From: an uncultured Phocaeicola sp.
GTDB lineage: Bacteria; Bacteroidota; Bacteroidia; Bacteroidales; Bacteroidaceae
Direction of reading: 5' to 3'
Length of the DNA: 55,840 nucleotides
Assembly (NCBI GenBank): GCA_947626525.1
Contig: CANQSM010000009.1
Coordinates: forward strand, 1-55,840
The notes under the pieces were generated by a model. That model searched no databases and was not told where the DNA came from. It saw only the letters and a program-made list of their open reading frames with translations. Positions 52,489 through 55,840 of the stretch are shown piece after piece. The position numbers were made by a program, and so were the translations under genes. Numbering within the stretch: the first letter of the stretch is position 1; each line of letters starts with the position of its first letter.

Positions 52489-53490
52489 TCAATCTTCCAA
52501 TTTATTATCCGAACCCAGTACGTTTACAACCTTATGAATATATAATTTCTTCATATTGTCACGTGCCGGACCTAAATATTTACGAGGATCAAACTCAGCC
52601 GGTTTCTCGGCCATTACCTTACGGATAGCTGCAGTCATAGCCAAACGACTGTCAGAATCAATATTGATTTTACATACAGCCGATTTGGCAGCTTTCCGCA
52701 ATTCTTCTTCCGGAATACCGATTGCATCTTTCAATGCACCACCATATTTATTGATTGTTTCCACTTCTTCCTGAGGCACAGATGAAGAACCATGAAGTAC
52801 GATTGGGAAACCCGGCAATTCTTTTTCCACACCTTCCAACACATCAAAAGCCAAAGGAGGAGGAATCAAACGTCCGTTAGCGTCACGAGTACACTGTTCC
52901 GGCTTAAATTTATTAGCACCGTGAGAAGTACCGATAGAGATAGCCAAACTGTCACATCCTGTTTTGGTCACAAAATCAACAACCTCTTCCGGTTTAGTAT
53001 AAGTATGGTGCTCGGCACTTACTTCATCTTCCACTCCGGCTAATACACCCAATTCCCCTTCTACCGTTACATCAAACTGATGAGCATACTCCACCACTTT
53101 CTTTGTAAGAGCTACATTTTCATCATAAGGAAGATGAGAACCGTCAATCATGACAGAAGAGAATCCCATGTCAATACATGATTTGCAAAGTTCATATGAA
53201 TCCCCATGATCAAGATGAAGCACAATTTCAGGATGTGCACAACCTAATTCTTTTGCATATTCTACAGCTCCTTCAGCCATGTAACGCAGCAAAGTCTGGT
53301 TAGCATAGTTGCGGGCACCCTTTGATACTTGAAGAATAACCGGAGACTTCGTTTCCACGACAGCCTGAATGATTGCCTGTAACTGTTCCATGTTATTAAA
53401 ATTGAAAGCCGGAACGGCATAACCGCCTTTAATGGCTTTCGCAAACATAGCTCTTGTATTGACAAGACCTAACTCTTTATAATTTACCAT
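52489..53490 (-). CDS. fba: Class II fructose-1,6-bisphosphate aldolase
   Basis: This zinc-dependent enzyme cleaves fructose-1,6-bisphosphate in glycolysis. VPAFNFNNMEQLQAIIQAVV, IVLHLDHGDSYELCKSCIDM (His/Asp of the metal site), GFSSVMIDGSHLPYDENVAL, VTVEGELGVLAGVEDEVSAE, AISIGTSHGANKF and IVLHGSSSVPQE are standard. Length 333 aa is usual for the tetrameric class II type. It is monocistronic; a minus-strand TAACTTTG at 53546-53539 is the likely -7 box. Confidence 0.96.
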   Translation of the reverse strand: MVNYKELGLVNTRAMFAKAIKGGYAVPAFNFNNMEQLQAIIQAVVETKSPVILQVSKGARNYANQTLLRYMAEGAVEYAKELGCAHPEIVLHLDHGDSYELCKSCIDMGFSSVMIDGSHLPYDENVALTKKVVEYAHQFDVTVEGELGVLAGVEDEVSAEHHTYTKPEEVVDFVTKTGCDSLAISIGTSHGANKFKPEQCTRDANGRLIPPPLAFDVLEGVEKELPGFPIVLHGSSSVPQEEVETINKYGGALKDAIGIPEEELRKAAKSAVCKINIDSDSRLAMTAAIRKVMAEKPAEFDPRKYLGPARDNMKKLYIHKVVNVLGSDNKLED

Positions 53491-53538
53491 GTTCTTAATT
53501 ATTTAATGATTAATAAACTCCACTTTTTAAAATCGATA

Positions 53539-53546
53539 CAAAGTTA
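53539..53546 (-). promoter_or_regulatory. Candidate -7 box of fba
   Basis: The minus strand reads TAACTTTG 49 bp upstream of the aldolase ATG. No clear -33 TTG. Confidence 0.45.
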
Positions 53547-53674
53547 ACGATAATAGTTTGGACATTCTATAAATAAGAAACAATTTTATCTCCTTTTTTC
53601 TCGTTTTTAATAGTTTTTTCTATATAAAAGAAAGACAGATTACCATATTGTAATCTCCATATTCCAAAAAAGCC

Positions 53675-54712
53675 TCATTGTCCTTTCTTCATCAGATAAA
53701 TAATAGTGGGCAGATGGTCACTATATCCATTCAACCACACTCCCCCGGCCTGCGTCCGCTTGGGATAACCTTTATATCTGCCTTCCTGTTGAAAGAGATA
53801 GTCACGTACGAAAACCTCGTTCTTCCAATAACGGAGTTTCTTCCCCTTTTGATGCAATAAATTACCCGTCACAACAATCTGGTCAAAAAGATTCCACTTC
53901 CCCCGATAACAGAGTGTTCCCCTCTCCTCCACCACCAGTGTGTTCCACCAAGGATTATACAGCTCATACGCATCCGTTCCTTTCGCTTCACGTTTAGCAC
54001 CCAAGAACAGCCTCATGCTCGCATCCATCGGATCATCGTTCATATCCCCCATGATGATAACCTTACATTGCGGATGGGCTTGCAACAACTCATCTTTCAC
54101 TGCCCGCACCTGCGCTCCGGCCCAATTGCGGCTCTCCGGCCCGGCTCCCCGAGACGGCCAGTGGCACACGATAAAATGTACCGGTTCATCGGCCAACAGA
54201 CCGCTCACTACCAAAAAGCCTCTGGTAGCATGCGTCGTGTCCTTGTTGAGATACACATAAGGAACCAGTTTACTGGAATCTATCTTGAAAACATCAGGCC
54301 GATAAAATAAAGCGCAATCTATGCCCCGGCGATCAGGTCCCTCATAATGCACCATTTCATATCCACGATCCGACAATGCCGGCTGTCTGAGCAAATCCTC
54401 CAAAACACCTCGGTCTTCCACCTCCGACATGCCTATCACCGCCGCTCCTTCCGGTAGCTTATCCGTAGCCAGTTCACTCAACACCTGTGCCAAATTCCTA
54501 AGTTTCGACATGTATTTCTCTGTATTCCACTTATTCCGTCCATCAGGGAGGTATTCATAATCGTTCTTCCCTTCGTTATGCACCGTGTCGAACAGATTCT
54601 CCAGATTGTAGAAAGCCACTCCATACAGCTTCCCGTTATTTTTGGCCTGTGACACTCCCGCCACACAACAAGCCATCATTACCCAAACCAAAACTCTCTT
54701 CATGTTTTCCAT
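53675..54712 (-). CDS. Secreted endonuclease/exonuclease/phosphatase-family protein
   Basis: A 345-aa protein with signal peptide (MKRVLVWVMMACCVAGVSQA, from the second Met at 54703) and the EEP fold: GVAFYNLENLFDTVHNEG, AVIGMSEVEDRGVLEDLL (metal Glu), FIVCHWPSRGAGPESRN, KVIIMGDMNDDPMDASM (Asp-Asn pair) and LNGYSDHLPTIIYL (terminal His). The motifs are all intact. Members cleave nucleic acids or phosphorylated lipids or inositols; the substrate cannot be told. It is a single gene, with 272 bp to the divergent L31 gene. Confidence 0.9.
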   Translation of the reverse strand: MENMKRVLVWVMMACCVAGVSQAKNNGKLYGVAFYNLENLFDTVHNEGKNDYEYLPDGRNKWNTEKYMSKLRNLAQVLSELATDKLPEGAAVIGMSEVEDRGVLEDLLRQPALSDRGYEMVHYEGPDRRGIDCALFYRPDVFKIDSSKLVPYVYLNKDTTHATRGFLVVSGLLADEPVHFIVCHWPSRGAGPESRNWAGAQVRAVKDELLQAHPQCKVIIMGDMNDDPMDASMRLFLGAKREAKGTDAYELYNPWWNTLVVEERGTLCYRGKWNLFDQIVVTGNLLHQKGKKLRYWKNEVFVRDYLFQQEGRYKGYPKRTQAGGVWLNGYSDHLPTIIYLMKKGQ

Positions 54713-54890
54713 ATTCTATTCATTATAAAATTCCCCTAATCCTCCACAGAGAGGTTCACACACTTCCATGCCGTTTGCATTACTTTGTTGTTTTGAGCAA
54801 AAGAACAGATTTTTATTGAATCTTGCAAGAAAAGACTTCCAATTCAATCACTTTTCCACTGAAAAACTTTTTTGTTTCATACAAAGGTAT

Positions 54891-54898
54891 TATCTTTG
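54891..54898 (+). promoter_or_regulatory. Candidate -7 box of rpmE2
   Basis: TATCTTTG matches TAnnTTTG. TTTG at 54871-54874 is only 16 bases upstream, shorter than the usual 19. Initiation near 54905 gives a leader of about 70 nt. Confidence 0.5.
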
Positions 54899-54975
54899 CC
54901 ACCCGAATTGAGACCATTACACATTTATTGTTACCAGCAATAATATAAAGATATAATAATTAAAGAAATAAGGCA

Positions 54976-55230
54976 ATGAAAAAAGGTATTCATCCAGAGA
55001 ACTATCGTCCGGTAGTATTTAAAGACATGTCAAACGGTGATATGTTTTTATCTCGCTCTACTTGTAACACAAAAGATACGATTGAATATGAAGGCGAAAC
55101 TTACCCGTTGGTAAAACTTGAGATTTCCAATACTTCTCACCCGTTTTATACCGGTAAATCCAAATTGGTAGATAGTGCAGGACGTGTTGATAAGTTCATG
55201 AGCCGTTATGGTAATGCCAAAAAGAAATAA
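54976..55230 (+). CDS. rpmE2: Ribosomal protein L31 type B
   Basis: An 84-aa large-subunit protein starting [20 protein letters not shown] with [20 protein letters not shown] and [15 protein letters not shown]. Only one cysteine (STCNTKD) remains, so this is the zinc-independent type B form, which in many bacteria replaces the zinc-binding type under zinc limitation and in Bacteroidetes is often the only L31. Strong terminator follows. Confidence 0.96.
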   Translation: MKKGIHPENYRPVVFKDMSNGDMFLSRSTCNTKDTIEYEGETYPLVKLEISNTSHPFYTGKSKLVDSAGRVDKFMSRYGNAKKK

Positions 55231-55252
55231 ATAACGAATCTTTTCGTTAGAG

Positions 55253-55292
55253 AAAACGGTATTTTCCCAAATAAGGAAGATACCGTTTTTCT
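55253..55292 (+). terminator. Terminator after rpmE2
   Basis: AAAACGGTATTTTCC (55253-55267) pairs with GGAAGATACCGTTTT (55275-55289) with one G-U pair, loop CAAATAA, followed by TTCTTTT. Confidence 0.9.
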
Positions 55293-55349
55293 TTTGAACC
55301 ATGGACCCAGACTCCACTAAAAAGCCTGCAAGCGAACGTGAAAACGAAA

Positions 55350-55391
55350 CAGCCGTATCATCTCCTCCCCAAGGAGTACATGATACGGCTG
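55350..55391 (-). terminator. Terminator after the endonuclease gene
   Basis: CAGCCGTATCAT (55350-55361) and ATGATACGGCTG (55380-55391) form a perfect 12-bp stem, with a smaller CTCCT/AGGAG stem inside. On the minus strand TTTCGTTTTC follows. Confidence 0.75.
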
Positions 55392-55416
55392 TCCATGATA
55401 ACTTATCAATTCTCTA

Positions 55417-55840
55417 TCACCAGTTCCACAGGTTCACATCCACGGATGATTCCACCACATCCTCCAATGTATCGGGCAGGTTGCAGAAGTAATCATTGCC
55501 GGTCTCTTCCTCCAATTCATCTACAGAGCAGACAAACTGTTTCAAATCATCGGATGATTTCAGATTTTCATCGTGCGGAAGCAAGAAAGCGATAGCTTGG
55601 TATGTATTGCCTTTCTGTGCCAAAACGGCCACAAAGTAATAAGCGGGACAAGCCAAACCATGAATGGTTTTTCCTTCCGCATTGGTAGTAGGTTTCTTTT
55701 TATCCCCTCCGTCCTTCGTACCGGTGAAGTCAGTCAGCAGGTTGTTCAACGTACCGCCTTTGGCTACGTAGGGATATTCAGTTAAAGGCTGCAGATGACG
55801 GCTGCAGAATCTTGCGAGACTCCTATAAATGCCAGAAAAC
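55417..55840 (-). CDS. DNA/RNA non-specific endonuclease, C-terminal part, interrupted
   Basis: About 117 residues of native sequence start near YVAKGGTLNNLL and continue HGLACPAYYFVAVLAQKGN, YQAIAFLLPHDENLK, QFVCSVDELEEETGNDYFCN and LPDTLEDVVESSVD, ending with WNW. This matches the C-terminal third of Bacteroidetes secreted NUC1-type nucleases. The catalytic His-Asn region lies upstream and is absent. From about 55768 to the window end the frame is open but lies in the 72-bp terminal repeat, so the gene is interrupted there or the assembly ends inside an element. Family call is from conserved C-terminal motifs only. Confidence 0.8.
   Translation of the reverse strand, partial: FSGIYRSLARFCSRHLQPLTEYPYVAKGGTLNNLLTDFTGTKDGGDKKKPTTNAEGKTIHGLACPAYYFVAVLAQKGNTYQAIAFLLPHDENLKSSDDLKQFVCSVDELEEETGNDYFCNLPDTLEDVVESSVDVNLWNW
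55768..55839. repeat. 72-bp terminal inverted repeat, right copy
   Basis: Exact reverse complement of bases 1-72. The endonuclease sequence ends where the repeat begins. See the left copy for interpretation. Confidence 0.75.

Overview
This window looks like chromosomal DNA from a Bacteroidales gut bacterium close to Bacteroides or Phocaeicola. The evidence is an ECF sigma factor, FecR anti-sigma factor and SusC-type receptor trio, two Bacteroidota GHL10-type proteins, DUF4831 and DUF3332 proteins, a pyruvate:ferredoxin oxidoreductase, and many promoters of the Bacteroides form TTG-N19/20-TAnnTTTG instead of E. coli-type -35/-10 boxes. All family assignments come from reading the translated sequence; no database search was possible.

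Layout. 1-2661: leftward sigma/anti-sigma/SusC operon whose SusC gene is cut by the window edge. 2776-3409: decayed IS982-family transposase. 3515-5139: frameshifted secreted glycosidase-like gene. 5422-9646: polyphosphate kinase, then rmlA-rmlB. 9753-13305: leftward housekeeping run hpt, adk, obgE, pgeF and a small basic protein. 13421-16063: NAD(P)H-hydrate repair enzyme and a DUF4831 protein. 16612-21223: MFS transporter, split chromate transporter pair, GHL10 protein. 21425-31177: a DNA-repair-like set (radical SAM protein, its usual TIGR03915-type partner, UvrA) split by about 4.8 kb of IS debris, a PiT phosphate transporter and a frameshifted OprP-like porin. 31664-41531: MBOAT acyltransferase with an SGNH-like partner, acetylxylan esterase, CstA, a second GHL10 protein, an ATP-grasp-like protein and an OmpA lipoprotein. 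41794-46564: AAA ATPase and pyruvate:ferredoxin oxidoreductase. 46637-49150: IS3 debris, pseudouridine synthase, FabG, TetR regulator. 49382: initiator tRNA-Met, followed by an accessory patch with IS982 remnants, a YjbR protein and a cupin. 51852-55840: DUF3332 lipoprotein, class II aldolase, EEP-family protein, ribosomal protein L31 type B and the 3' part of a secreted endonuclease.

The two window ends carry the same 72 bp in inverted orientation, and each copy interrupts a host gene (SusC at the left, endonuclease at the right). The simplest reading is that both edges run into copies of one multi-copy mobile element. Five copies of a 20-bp IS terminus (AACGTGAGTTCGAAATAAG-like), a 200-bp repeat in two places and several transposase fragments mark accessory insertions at 2.8-3.4, 22.7-23.2 and 49.5-51.75 kb.

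I found no CRISPR array, prophage, integrase or clear defence system. The features least explained by known families are the organised repeats at 27306-27399, the perfect 27-bp hairpin at 23120-23177, the orphan leftward promoter at 27081, the poly-G tract in SusC, and the genes of unknown role at 39058 and 41794.
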